Shown here: in pieces, positions 36,327 through 48,108 of the stretch
How the letters are laid out: each line of letters opens with the position of its first letter
Numbering within the stretch: the first letter of the stretch is position 1
Assembly (NCBI GenBank): GCA_018894105.1
Contig: CM032129.1
Coordinates: forward strand, 27,173,468 to 27,237,467
DNA: 64,000 nucleotides
Direction of reading: 5' to 3'
Source: Jacaranda mimosifolia
Lineage: Eukaryota; Streptophyta; Magnoliopsida; Lamiales; Bignoniaceae
Notes under the pieces: generated by a model
Database searches by the model: none
Told to the model about the DNA's origin: nothing
The model's input: the letters and a program-made list of their open reading frames with translations, nothing else
Position numbers and translations under genes: made by a program

Positions 36327-37889
36327 CTAACCTTGTCTACTGATCTTGACGTCTTCTTCCTCCATGGTGTCGCATAATTTCCTCCCCCTGGTTTCAGGCA
36401 GCCACGCAACAAACAACCCACAAACCGAAATTGTGGCCCCAAACACGCCATACGACAACCACCCATTCTGTCTGCCGCCCGCCACCAGCAATGGGCTGAC
36501 AACTCCGCTGAGCACCACCGCCTGCCGCACCATTGACACCGCCGAGCTCCTGACGCACGTCGGAAATAGTTCCAAAGTGTAAATCAAGAAGACGTCCAAC
36601 GCCGTGCAAGCACTGAAAAAAGAAACTAGCTCCAGAGAAATTTGCATTTGCTTCGACCTCACCAGCACACACCCCAAACTAGAAACCCCACTCAATAAAG
36701 CCAATCCCAGAACCGCAATTTTTCTCTTCATTTTCCCAATCATGAGAAACGTGGCCATCGCGGCTGGCAATTCCGACAACCCATTTAATACGACGCTCAA
36801 ATATAGATTAAACGACAAGTTGCCGAGGCCGAATGGCATGCCGTAGTATACCATGCCGACGCCGAAACCTACCACCACCACCACCAGTAGGCGCCGCAAA
36901 GCCCAGCTGTTCTTTAGCAGGATTTTGAGGGCAGAATAAATGTTTTGTTCTTGTGATATTTCTACCCACTCCAAGCAATTGCTGAAAATGCTTTCTGTTA
37001 AGCTGCTCCGCCGATCCGCCGATGCCAAGCTTCTAAGCGTTTTCTCGAATTCTTGTTTTCTTCCCCTGATGAAAAGCCATCTGGGAGATTCGTGAACTGA
37101 GAAATACAGTAAAATGGAGTAAACTACACAGGGGACGCAAGTCCAGAGGTAGATGTATCTCCAAGAAGAACCTTTTAGGAGAAAAGCGATAGCTGGGAGA
37201 GATAGAAACCCGAAAGTAAATGTTATGAATCCAATTATTCCAACATTTCCTCTCCATTTTTTCCCAACAATCTCGGTGGCCAGAACAAGAGCACAAGTTC
37301 CGATTGTGGATCGTCCAAACCCGCTGAAAAATCTGGACCCAGCGTACATCCATATATTGGTTGAAGCTGCAGTTATCAACCCGGTTAGGGACATGAGCAG
37401 GCAAGATAAAACCAGCAATTTCTTGCGACCCAAAGAGGAGTCCGCTAAAGTGGCCAGCGCAAACCCACCGACCAAGCAACCCAAGAAGAAGGACGAGGCC
37501 GGAAGGCCCCTGATGATGGAGCCTGCACACTGGAGAGACCACTGGGAAATGATGGACGTGCGTGCAGGCGAATCCCAAGACCATGAATCCTTGGGAAGCT
37601 TGCATATATTGGTAGTATTGTTGCTGCAAAGATTATTAGAACTGGTTGAATTTTTGCAGCTCCATTTGGGTTCTGCATCAGTGAAGACGGTGATGAAGGT
37701 CAGCTGTGCATCGAAGAACCATGCAAATGATAAAATGGTGGACTGGACAAACTGCGTCCACCCAAAGTCCCCGATACACTGTTCAATTACATCGTCGAGG
37801 GAGCGGTGCGGGTGCTGCGCCTCCAGCACCGGCGGTAATGTTGCCGATTCAGATTCATTTTGTGAGAATTGTGGATTTGGATCTGTCAT
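36327..37889 (-). CDS. Organic cation/carnitine transporter (MFS)
   Basis: Intronless gene for a 520-aa membrane carrier of the plant OCT family, close in pattern to Arabidopsis OCT2/OCT3-type proteins. It is expected to move organic cations or carnitine across a membrane; the substrate is not readable. Seen: short N-terminus with LDDVIEQCIGDFGW (31-44), TM1 at about 47-68, a lumenal or extracellular loop (72-123) with cysteines 78, 88, 96 and 121 and N-glycosylation sites (NST 80, NTT 91), the MFS motif DSSLGRKK (150-157), a central loop after ESPRWLF (267-273), ELFPT (440-444) and the family's PETRGRKL (498-505). About 12 membrane segments are plausible. I start at the ATG at 37889; the frame stays open for 14 more codons, but these contain no ATG. 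Confidence 0.95.
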   Translation of the reverse strand: MTDPNPQFSQNESESATLPPVLEAQHPHRSLDDVIEQCIGDFGWTQFVQSTILSFAWFFDAQLTFITVFTDAEPKWSCKNSTSSNNLCSNNTTNICKLPKDSWSWDSPARTSIISQWSLQCAGSIIRGLPASSFFLGCLVGGFALATLADSSLGRKKLLVLSCLLMSLTGLITAASTNIWMYAGSRFFSGFGRSTIGTCALVLATEIVGKKWRGNVGIIGFITFTFGFLSLPAIAFLLKGSSWRYIYLWTCVPCVVYSILLYFSVHESPRWLFIRGRKQEFEKTLRSLASADRRSSLTESIFSNCLEWVEISQEQNIYSALKILLKNSWALRRLLVVVVVGFGVGMVYYGMPFGLGNLSFNLYLSVVLNGLSELPAAMATFLMIGKMKRKIAVLGLALLSGVSSLGCVLVRSKQMQISLELVSFFSACTALDVFLIYTLELFPTCVRSSAVSMVRQAVVLSGVVSPLLVAGGRQNGWLSYGVFGATISVCGLFVAWLPETRGRKLCDTMEEEDVKISRQG

Positions 37890-38010
37890 CTTTGATTGAT
37901 TGGGTTTTCTATGGATTTCTTTGAAGTTCAAATGTCGGAGTATATGTGGATTAATTGTGTTGACGGTGAAGGCGACTCTTACCCCGCTTGACTCTGATTT
38001 ACGTAATCAT
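37890..38010 (-). promoter_or_regulatory. Promoter region of the transporter
   Basis: Contains the palindrome TTACGTAA (37999-38006, an ACGT-core bZIP-type site), TTGAC W-box-like cores, and a weak TATA-like word on the minus strand near 38008-38016. A MITE copy starts directly upstream. Function is inferred. Confidence 0.35.
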
Positions 38011-38180
38011 TTTAAATCCTTATTCCATATTATATTTCATTCCATGAAAAATATATTAGGTGTATAAAATATTTCATTATAAAAATTATTAATTAAAAAA
38101 TTAAATACACATAATATATATTTATCAAATTAGAATATGAGATGAAACACGAAGTGAAATAAAAGATTTCAAGTGAAACA
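38011..38180 (-). mobile_element. Short MITE, copy 2 of 3, next to the transporter promoter
   Basis: The reverse complement aligns with 9990-10150 and 49300-49440: 'tttcatctcatattctaat', 'tatgtgtatttaatttt', 'taatttttataatgaaatatttt'. It lies about 120 bases upstream of the start codon. Confidence 0.6.
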
Positions 38181-39142
38181 TAATAGCTCAGATTATGATC
38201 AGTACAATCTTATATATTATCATGTTGTTCATATATATGTATATAATATTTAAGTTTAAAATTATCATATGAGATACTTTATTCTGCATGTATTTCATCT
38301 TATATTTCACTTTACAAATACATGTAAATATATATAATTTATAAAAATATAATTTTATAATAATATTTAATATTTATCTATAATATAAAATAGGAAATAA
38401 AAATATTTGTTAAATTAAATTATTTGAACTGCAAAATTATAGTTCTAAACTTTCTACTAATAGGTAAAATTTTGATAAAGGTGAAGCTTACACTATGAAG
38501 GAAAGGAAAAGAAAATATTAAGGAAATATTTTAATTGTTTGGTTGGTAAAGAAAATACTAAAGGAAAAAAATTGGGGAAAATAATATTTTTGAAAAAACT
38601 TAATTTTCCTCATAAAATGAAAGAAAAATGAGGAAAAAACCTATTTGGCATCTCTCTCATTCTCCAATACATTTATCATCCCTCTTCTTACTATTCTTTT
38701 TTCTTCATTCTTTTGTTTAACTACCAAACAAAACTTAAAATTTCATATTTCTTTGATTTTTTATTTTTTTTCCTCATCAAATTCCTTAAACCTGGCATAG
38801 TTATACTGTAACATTTTTTTTATGTGTGTAAAACATTAGTGGAGTAGACTTAATTAAGAAAATTTTAGGACGATTTTAAGTTATGGGTTGTCTTTGGAGA
38901 AATTTTTATCTTAAAAAGTAAAGTCTTATTTTATAATGTTTCAAAAAATAAATAGGAATAATAAATTTGGGAGATGCATGGTATACGTAATACAAATTTT
39001 TTATCTAATAAGATAATTCTAATTTGACTGAAAATAGAGTTTTAGATGAAAACTGTAAGAAACATGTTTTCACATTATGACTCTTAAATGTAGTCATTAG
39101 TACTTCATTAGAAATACTAAATTATTAGTATAGTTAAAAGAT
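38181..39142. other. AT-rich intergenic DNA
   Basis: No gene. 38490-38800 is another MITE-like stretch ('gaaaggaaaagaaaat' early, 'aactaccaaacaaaact' late), with ends not defined. Confidence 0.4.
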
Positions 39143-39323
39143 TAATTTTGGCAATAATTTTTTCTTTTAGACATTGGCATTTAATTTTGAGATATTTAAA
39201 ATATATATAATTAATAAATTTCAGACAAAAGAGTAATTTTGGTAACAAATTTTTTCTTTTAGACATTGGCATTTAATTTTGAGATATTTAAAAATATATA
39301 TAATTAAAAAATTTCAGACAAAT
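39143..39323. repeat. Two-unit tandem duplication (about 91 bases)
   Basis: Two nearly identical units start with taattttgg at 39143 and 39234. Both contain 'ttttagacattggcatttaa' and end at 'aaatttcagacaaa'. High similarity suggests a fairly recent event. Confidence 0.9.
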
Positions 39324-39334
39324 AAAATATACAA

Positions 39335-39499
39335 CAAGAGTAGGAGTGTGAATGAGATGAGACTATTCCCGAACAGTTCAAGCTTGTCAATCAAACAAGT
39401 TGAGTCAAGATCAATAATATTTGGCTCAAAAAGCTCGCGAGCTTAAACGAGTTGTTTTATATTTTGTATATATAGTTATATATAATAAGGTCCACAAAG

Positions 39500-39540
<41 letters not shown>

Positions 39541-39765
39541 TTATTTATTATTTTCAGGAAAATAACAAATTTTATTTAAAAGTTTATAACCTATAGATTT
39601 TATTTTGAGTCTAAATGAGCTCAACTAATTTATACCTATACGAACTCGAGTTTATCTGAACTTATACAAATCGAGCTCGATAAAGCTCAACCAAGTCTTC
39701 ATCTATTCAACAAGTTGAACTTGAACTTACTATATTTGAGCTGAATTACACCCTTACCCAAGAGC
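39335..39765. mobile_element. Dispersed 'gagctcg' repeat, copy 1
   Basis: Rich in gagctcg, ctcgagtt and aagctc words, beginning 'gagtgtgaatgagatgagac' and ending 'ttacacccttac'. It shares its vocabulary with 49497-49880, a repeat type common in plant genomes. An (AAT)n run (39501-39540) sits inside. Confidence 0.5.
39501..39540. repeat. (AAT)n microsatellite
   Basis: About 13 TAA/AAT units. Confidence 0.92.
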
Positions 39766-40504
39766 CGCCTAGAATCACGGACAACAAATCAATAAATCAA
39801 TAGATGCCCAGTTTCTTGTAATGATGAAAGGAAATAAATATTTTCAATTAGAAGCAAGAAGAGGATAAAAATAAATTTTATACATTAAAATAGAATCTGA
39901 ATTAATAATAAAAAATCTATATTATTTCTACTTTTCATTTTTTTTCAAAAACTTGTACTTTTAAATTATTAATAATTTCAAATTTGAAATATACATGTTG
40001 AGCTTTGAATATGTTAATAAATTAAAGAGAAAATTGTAACATTGCTAAAGTATGTGACAAAAAAACAATAATTTTATGATGATATGTGCATGTCATGTAA
40101 ACTATTTTACATAAAATATATATATATATATATATAGAATTTATGAGGTACTTTTTGTTAAAAAAATTAATATTAGGGTCAAATTTGCAATAAAAATTAT
40201 ACTATATATGGAACTACATTGAATTTTTAAAAGTTTGTTATCAAAATCGCAAACACCCTTTAAAATCTTTCCATGAAGTCTGAGTTTCTAGGTGTCAAAC
40301 AAAATGAATTTATCTACATATATATATATGTCAACAAGTGCTAATATTTCAGGTAATTTTTGCTTGTTTAATAAGTACTAAATTTATATATATTTTGTAA
40401 AGAAATTTATTCACAAATATCATACGGAACCATATCAGTTTGGGGCATAATTTGTAATTTTATAACGATTATATTTGTATTAAATTATATATAAAGTTTT
40501 ATTC
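39766..40504. other. AT-rich DNA, nothing recognised
   Basis: Low-complexity sequence with an (AT)n run near 40119-40135. No open frame or element ends seen. Confidence 0.5.
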
Positions 40505-40705
40505 AAATAGTTTTTCTAGATAACTATAGATTTTTAATTTATGGTGGTTTAAGGGTGGAGATTAAATTACCTCAATATTAATAGTTAAAATCTATAAAGC
40601 TCATATTAAGATGATTTTTCTATAGAACCATAGTTTTTCAATTTATGATGGTTCTAAAATGAAGACTAAATTACCTTAATATCATTGGCTAAAAATTAGG
40701 TATAT
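40505..40705. repeat. Two-unit tandem duplication next to an LTR
   Basis: Units of about 105 bases share 'tttttctata(g)ataactata', 'tttaatttatggtggtt' and 'taaattacctcaatat' words. They end about 10 bases before the LTR at 40715. Confidence 0.7.
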
Positions 40706-40714
40706 CATATATGA

Positions 40715-41733
40715 TGTTGTAAGTGTAAATTTCTTTGTCTGCAAAATTAAAATTATAAGACAAGAAAAATCGTACAAATAAAATGAATTTGAAACTTATC
40801 AATTATAGATTCAATCTCTAATATAATCCTCTGATTCTTTCCTTCCAAAGATGATCTTGAAACTTGATGAGTTTTGTGGTGAACACTATGGATCTCTTTT
40901 GAATTTAATTTGAAATAACGTCAATTCAAGGGCTTTGTACCTTAATCTCAAGTCAAACGCCAAAATATATGAGTTTTCACGAAAAACGCATTGAACACCG
41001 TAGATTTTCTTGAATTTAATTTGAAGAGAATAACGCCAAGTCGAAGGCTTCAAACCTTCATTTCAAATCAAACACCAATATATGATCTTCACGAAGAATG
41101 CCTTGGACGTCGTGAATCTTCTTGAATTTGATTTAAAGAAAATAATGCCAATTCGAGAGCTTTACACCTTAATCTCGAATCAAATACCAAAATATAATGA
41201 GCTCCGCGAAGAATACCTTGGATCTCTCTAAATTTGCTTAAGAGAATTGTTGGACTCCTTCAAAGTTTCTCTCACTTGCTCGAATTTGTGTTGTGCGTGT
41301 TGTTTTTTATGTTGATGTGTAGAATGAGGTCTGATCACCTCTTTATATAGGTGTTTAGTGGGAGACTCCCAGGTAAACTTGAACTTCTTTTATAGTTATC
41401 TTTTTATAAAAAAAATATCAATTATCGAGAGACAATATCAAATATCTTTGATTTGATTAGTCCACAAACATAGATATGCCACATATTGCAACTTGGTTAG
41501 CCTGAGATTGCCAGCCTGCACGACTTGATTTGATTGGCTGGTACACTTCATCTTGACACTTGTTGATATTTGATTTGTGCCCAAAATAAATACTAGGTTA
41601 TTAATTAAAATTAATTATTTATCTTTTGAAATTAAATTCAATAAATTCCAAGATAAATAGAAATTTCAAATTAATAGCTAACATATTATTTTATGTATGT
41701 CACTTTTAATTGGTCAAAATTAATATGCCTACA
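40715..41733 (-). repeat. 3' LTR with internal tandem repeat
   Basis: Matches 44061-45110 along its length. On the minus strand it carries a TATA box (CCTATATAAAGAGG, at 41338-41351). Between about 40889 and 41220 are three units of about 112 bases, each with 'gaatttgatttgaag', 'aattcgagagctt' and 'cgaagaatgccttgga' parts. Confidence 0.85.
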
Positions 41734-41999
41734 GATGGCCCCACTTCAAGGCTTAGCGAAAGATATGCCGATCACCACCAAAAAGAGGCAAGGTTTAAAG
41801 TATTTGAGATTTTTTTTTTCTTCTCTCCCTTTTTTCACATACGTCTGTGGCAAGAACATCCTCTAAGCATTCCTCAAGCTATGTCATCAAGAACTATCGG
41901 CTCTATGTGGGATCTTCATGAACTTTGTAGATTGTCGATACATGGAGATTTTTATGATGAAGTCCTCTCATCTGCTTACATACACATTTCAAAGTAAAC

Positions 42000-42420
42000 A
42001 TCTTTGGAGTGGGTGCGGTGCACGGTTTATACTCATGCGAGCTAGGAGTAACATGCAATTTAGGCTCATGCGCCAAGGAGCATATTTAACTTGAATAAAC
42101 ATTTTATACTCGTGTCAAGGTGTCTACTTGAGTTTGACTTAATAGATAGTTTACACTCTTATCAAGAAGTACATGGAAAGACCTTAACTTAAACATTTTA
42201 GATAGTTTATACTCGTATCTACGAGCATTATTGATAGTTTAAGCTCTTAGCAAGAAGCACACGGAAAGACTTTAATTAAAAATTTCAAATAGTTTATGCT
42301 CATATTTAGGAGTATTATTGACAGTTTACACTCTTATCAAGGAGCATATGGAAAGACTTTGAATATGTGGATAGTTTATGCTTGTATCTAGGAGCCTTAT
42401 TGATAATTTAAACTCTTATC
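42000..42420. repeat. Tandem repeat inside the LTR element
   Basis: Repeated phrases 'atagtttatactcgtat', 'aggagcattattgatagttt' and 'cttatcaaggagcacat' alternate several times. The array resumes at 42720-42830 after the minisatellite. Confidence 0.75.
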
Positions 42421-42725
42421 AAGGAGCACATAGAATTTAGAGACTTGAACTTTAGACTTGGAGACTTTGAGACTTGAGTCTTTGATTTGGGACTTCAAAT
42501 TTTGAGTCTTGAACTTGGAAACTTAGAGACTTGAGCCTTGACTTGAAGATTTGGAGATTTGAGTCATGGATTTAGAGACTTGAAGACTTGAGTTTGGATT
42601 TGGAAACTTGGAGACTTGAATTTTGGATTTGAAGTGTTGAAGACTTGGAGACTTAAGTCTAGGATTTGAAGACTTAACTCTTGGATTTGGAGATTTGGGT
42701 CTTAGATTTGGAGACTTAAACACTT
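42421..42725. repeat. Minisatellite of 'gacttgagtcttggatttgga' type
   Basis: Short units of about 14-30 bases built from 'gagacttgag', 'tcttggattt' and 'ggagatttg'. On the minus strand it reads as a peptide repeat (KSPNPRLKSPN-like), a by-product of the DNA repeat. Confidence 0.8.
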
Positions 42726-42849
42726 GAGAATTTTAGACAGTCTATGCTTTTATCTAGGAGCATCAGTAACAATTTATGCTCTTATCAAAGAGCATTATTA
42801 ATAGTTTAGGCTCTTATCAAGGAGCAATTGGCAATTGAAGATGAAAATT

Positions 42850-44003
42850 AATTACCCCCAACATCTTCATCATCAAAGCTACCACTTGAATCTTCTTGTT
42901 CATAAAATTTATGCTCATTTCAATATTATGTGCACGAGTTACCAAATCTTCAAAAGTTTTTGGCTTGATTCCTTGAAGTATGTAGTAAAAACTCTAATGC
43001 ATTCATTGGATACATATCTCAATAGTTGAAGCCTCCACTAATTGATCTTTGCAATTAAAATTTAAATTCCTCCAATGATTGACATGTTCAACAATCGGCT
43101 ATTCTTTCAACTGGCGAGAGTTGGTGAATTTAATCATACTTTCTATTCTTCGAGTGATGTCAAAGCGATTGAGGAACTCTTGTTCCAACTACCCTCAACT
43201 ATCGAGGGAATCTACCTCCAAATCAATGTACCAATCAAAACCGTTTCCCTTTAATGATCGAATAAATTGCTTTACCAAATGATCTCCATATGTCCCAACA
43301 TTATTACAAGTTCGGATGAAATGAGCCACGTGCTACTTTGGGTTGCCTTTGCCATCAAATTGCTGAAATTTTGGGGGCTGGTAACCAATTGGCATCTTCA
43401 AGTTGTCAATCATTTGAGCATATGGCTTTGAGTGAGTTATGGACAACTTAGAACTTCCCTTAAGCTTTTTTTGATAGTTTTCATGATAAACTCCTTCAGT
43501 GGGTATATGAAAATTAGTCTATCAGTGGAAACTTGTAGTTCTTTTGTTGCATACTTCTCATTTTTGGCTGACTGTTTCTTTGTGGATGTTTCACCTTCGT
43601 CTTGAGCCTCAATTTGTTTCTCCACCATGTAGCTGGCATTAAGATTGTCCATTTTACTCATCAATTTGGAGATTTGAAAGTCTCGCTCTTGAACATACTT
43701 CGTGAGTCCTTTAATAGCCCTAGTCAAATTTGGAATTTGTTCCTCCAAGGTTATAGCACTTATCATTGCCACCGTCACCATGCTCGAGGAATGGATGATG
43801 CAGATTCTTCCTTTAAATCTCCACCATCTTCATTTATATCAATAAAATATGGCAACCTTTTCTACAATAAGCGAATGAGTCACCTCCGAAGATGATTGCA
43901 AGTTCTTGTATATACTTCTTGTGATGACGTCAGCACTTTTTACTCCAACACTTGAGGAGCTTGAGGTGGTAATTTTCAATGCTGCAGTCTTTTTGGTGGT
44001 CAT
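42850..44003 (-). pseudogene. Gypsy gag remnant
   Basis: Starts at ATG 44003 (MTTKKTAALKITTSSSSS), the usual beginning of this plant gag family. It is then broken by stops before ITLEEQIPNLTRAIKGLTKY (43760-43690) and QISKLMSKMDN. The gag core follows in other frames: PPKFQQFDGKGNPK, HFIRTCNNVGTYGDHLVKQF, LKGNGFDWYIDLE, SWEQLEQEFLNRF and HVNHWRNLNFNCKD. The usual residues are recognisable, but the frame is interrupted, so no full protein is made. Confidence 0.88.
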
Positions 44004-44060
44004 TTGATGCTTCAATCTTGATAAATGAAAGAGATAAGAGGTAGAGATAGTCCCACTAGA

Positions 44061-45110
44061 TGTGCTAAAAATTTATAAGCACAAATTTCTTTGTATGTTA
44101 CATTAAAATTAGATGACAAGAAAAATCGTACAAATAAAATAAATTTAAAACTTATCAATTGTGAATTCAATCTCTAATCTAATATTTTGATTCTTCCTTT
44201 CCAAAGATGATCTTGAAATTTGATGAGTTCCACAATGAATACCTTGAATACTATAGATCTCCTTTGAATTTGATTTGAAATAATGCCAATCCTAGGGCTT
44301 TGCACATTAATCTCGAATCAAACACTAAAATATATAAGCTTAAGGAAGAATGTCTTAAACACCATGGATCTCCTTGAATTTGATTTGAAGAAAATAATAT
44401 CAATTCGAGAGCTTCGTACCTTTATCTTGAATCAAACACCAAAATATATGAGCTCCACAAAGAATGCTTTAAACGTCGTGAATCTTCTTAAATTTGATTT
44501 GAAGAGAGTAACGTCAATTCAAGAGTTTTGCACCTTAATCTTGAATCAAATGCCAAAATATTATGAGCTCCGCGAAAAACGCCTTTAACGATATGGATCT
44601 CCCTGAATTTGCTTGAGAGAATTGCTAGACTCATTCAAAATTTCTCTCACTTACTAGAATTTGTGTTGTGTGTACTGTTTTTTAGGATGATGTGCAGAAC
44701 CAGCTCTAATCACCTCTTGATATAGATGTTTAGTGTGTGACTCCAATATGAACATGAACTTCTTTGATAGTTATCTCTTCAATAAGATAATATCAAATAT
44801 CAAGAGATAATATCAAATATTTTTGATTTGATTGATCCACAAACATAGATATGCCACATATCGCAATTTGATTAGTCCAAGATTGCCAGTCTGCACGACT
44901 TGATTTGATTGGCTGGTACACTTCATCTTGACACTTGTTGGTATTTAATTTGTGCCCAAAATGAATAATAGGCCATTAATTATAATTAACTATTTATCTT
45001 TTAGGATTAAATTTAATGAATTTCAAGATAAATAGAAAATTTTAAATTAATAGTTAGCATATTATATTATCTGTGTCACTTTTTAATTGGCCAAAATTAT
45101 TATATCGACA
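44061..45110 (-). repeat. 5' LTR with internal tandem repeat
   Basis: Partner of 40715-41733. It has the same roughly 112-base unit three times (about 44254-44590). The TATA box present in the other LTR is degraded here ('cctcttgatatagatg'). Confidence 0.85.
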
Positions 45111-45372
45111 CACATCACAACCCTAAAAAAATCTATTTTTCTATTAGTATTTGTTATTCAAGTGGTTTTAAATTATTGCTTTTATTTTTCTTTAAGAACA
45201 TTTTAAAATAATCGAAATATAATTTTTTAAAACATCCATTAACTCAAAATAATGATCTGACATTACAAATAATAACTAAAAATATTTAATATCTTTGCTT
45301 TTTAACGCGTCTAGTGAAACTTTATTCAAATCAAATCAATCATGTTAGTTTCAAATGAAATTAAATAATTTT

Positions 45373-46901
45373 GGCTTTGTTCTCCTACATTTTCTCAAAA
45401 TATTTTTCAACTCCCAGAACAATCCCAAAAAGTGCACACATTCTCCAATCATTCTCTCAAAACACAAAAATTTTATGCCCAAAAAACTCCTTTCAAAACA
45501 ATCTCAAAATACCCTGTAGCCTAAAAACCACACATTCGCTCACCTACCCTCTCACTTTCTCACTCTCTCACTCTATCTTTCACATTACTCATTCATTTAT
45601 TACTTTCTTATTTCACTCATCTATATATATATATATGTATATATTAAAATTTTACTGGTTATAAAATTCAATTTATGTTTAAAAATTAAATTAAATTAAT
45701 TGTCAAAAAATAATTAAATTTAATTAAATACTATTTATATTATTACTAAACAATTTATTTACTAGATAACGTATTAAATTAATTAAATTACTTATTAATT
45801 AAGTAATATATTTAGTTATATTTAATATTTAATATATTACTTAAATAACATTTATTCATTTAATAATAATTTAAGATGTTTTAATTTAATATAATAAATG
45901 AATTAATTTTCTTCAAAAAAAATTAATTTTCATTAAATATTAGTCTTTAGATTTATTTAAACTTATATAACAAATTTAATTATTATTTAATAATATATTA
46001 AATTTAATAAATTAATATTAAAATAATTATCAAGAAAATTAATTAAATTTAAGTAAAAAAAAATTACTAAGTAATTTATTTACTAAATAATGTATTAATT
46101 AAATAATCTATTAAATTAATCAAATTAATTTATTTAATTATTTAAATACTTTTTATTTATATATTAATTATGTTTTATATTTCACATTTAATTAAATATT
46201 ATATTTATTTTTTTAATAAATAATTTAAGATGATTCAATTTCTTATAATATAAAATTATTTATTTTTTTAACTTGATGAATTGTTATAAGTATTACATAT
46301 ACAAATTATTAAAAAAACTATTTTATTTAAATCAATAATTAAGTTTTATTTGTACATAAATAAAAAATAATAAATAGTTAAATAATTATATTTTAATTAA
46401 TAAATAGTAATTAGTTTTTAATTAACAATTATGACATAATTAATTTTTTATAATTATAATTTTATAAATAATTAATATTTATTAATAAATATTTTCTTCC
46501 GAGTAATACATTCATTTGCTAATGTTACATTTATAAAAATATAAATTTCATAATAAATCACCAATTAAATTAATTACATATCATTTTATTATAATCATAT
46601 ATCAATCATTACACATATATACACACACATAGGAATCATCCAGCTATAAATATATATACATACATTATATAAAAAAATCACTTTAACCCTACAAACCCAA
46701 TAAAAAATCAATTGATTTAACATTTACAGTAAAACTTGTCTCCCTCCAAAACACAAAAGAATAAACAATTCATTCTCAATTTATTTTTCATATTTTCTCA
46801 AAACACAAAAAAATACTTGACATATTTTCTAAATTTTCTCCTAAAAATTCATTCTCCCAAAATATTTTTCAAAAAACAACCAAAATGTAAAAGAACAAAG
46901 C
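45373..46901. mobile_element. DNA element with inverted GCTTTGTTC ends
   Basis: Left end GGCTTTGTTCTCCTACATTT and right end (reverse complement AGCTTTGTTCTTTTACATTT) are inverted copies. Both continue into 'tcaaaatattttt'. The 1.5-kb interior is AT-rich with no transposase. A right-hand partial copy sits at 24300-24640. Superfamily unknown, because the target duplication is not clear. Confidence 0.65.
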
Positions 46902-48108
46902 TTTGGGATTGACGGAATGCATAACATGGAGCTTTGTTCCTTGGATGAGCAAGCATTGAATAATCTACTTCGTTGCAGGACCGTTGTTCCTTAACCAATC
47001 ATAAAAATTGAATAGAAAAAGTGGGGGGATAGCACTATCATTAGCAAGCGCCACGCGGCGAGTATCCAACATTTCTCAATAGGACAAAAGTCTAGATTTG
47101 TCTATAATCTTTTCGGTCTATCACGTGGACAAGTCATTCTGATGGTACCCCGGGTCGATCAAACATTCAAACTCGACGGAAATTCAAATTGGGGACAAAT
47201 TAAAGGCTAGAAAATCTTCTCCAACAACCTAAGTCCAAAGTCAAGTACTCCTAATAATAGTATGATTAGCATGCAAGATTGGAGTGAGAATAAAATGAAT
47301 ATTTTTAAATTTATGTTTGGTATAATTTAAGAATAAAATTTTTTATTTCTGTAGAAATTTTTATTTTCAAAAGCATGGGTTTAACGATTATTTCTCCTTA
47401 TAAGTTTAGCTATTCTCAATTTATTAGAAATAAATTTATTTTTGTATTTGATAAAATTATCCTACAATAATTTAATAAAAGAATTCTAAATTGTCACAAA
47501 AACTTTCGTATATATCTTTTTCTCTACAAAGTTAGCTCATATAATCTTCAAACTTCAGCTAAAGAAAGCTTCTCTATAGGGATTTCTCCCATAATTTTTA
47601 CACTCTAGTAAAAAAAATAATAATAAAAAAACCAAGTACGACAACTCTTTTATTTTTGCCCCAAAAAAATTAAATTTTACTTCCCACAATATAAATAACT
47701 CATAATTTTGTCATACATTTTTACAAAATAAAAAGTTAAAGATTGTATAAAAAAATATAGAAATATAAGACAAATAATTTATTAATAAAAAAATAATTTG
47801 ATCATTTAAAATACTTTCATTTCATTCCTATATATTATTGTTAATTACCAATTGTAATATCGGAATCAAATAAAAAATAACGATTTCATTCCTTTTACAA
47901 CATTCCTTTTCCATATTTATTTCATTCCTGAAGTTAGTTTCATTCCCAAGGTTCCATTTCTCCATAGTCCATACCAATCCCCTCCTAAGTGTTGAGTTGA
48001 AATAGTGATTCATCTTGCTTCCTTGGCAAATAGCGGAGATACTTTAGCATAACATATTAATATTGCTGCCAACTAATTAAAGGTCAGGAAGTTTTCTCCT
48101 ACAACTTA

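Larger units (their letters stand above)
40715..45110 (-). mobile_element. LTR retrotransposon (Gypsy-type), gag only
   Basis: Two related LTRs (40715-41733 and 44061-45110) enclose about 2.3 kb. On the minus strand the gag start lies downstream of the right-hand LTR. A purine tract GAAGTGGGGCCATC directly precedes the left-hand LTR start TGTAGGC, which fixes orientation. Pol is absent, so this is an internally deleted or non-autonomous element. The LTRs differ visibly by substitutions and small indels, so it is old. I found no clear target-site duplication. Confidence 0.85.

Noticed and set aside
37153..37899. 248-codon open frame on the plus strand
   Set aside because: It is antisense to the transporter, whose reading frame has clear MFS motifs. 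The plus frame has no recognisable domain and arises from codon composition.
37890..37931. N-terminal extension of the transporter by 14 codons
   Set aside because: The first codon of the extension is TTG and there is no upstream in-frame ATG; plant genes start at ATG, so 37889 is preferred.
40889..41220. Regular repeats as a possible CRISPR array
   Set aside because: Units are head-to-tail with no unique spacers and sit in an LTR of a plant element.
42523..42723. Proline/lysine-rich repeat peptide
   Set aside because: Product of the minisatellite; no start context or conserved domain.
44283..44588. 101-codon plus-strand frame with peptide repeats
   Set aside because: It simply translates the roughly 112-base tandem repeat of the LTR, in the direction opposite to the element.
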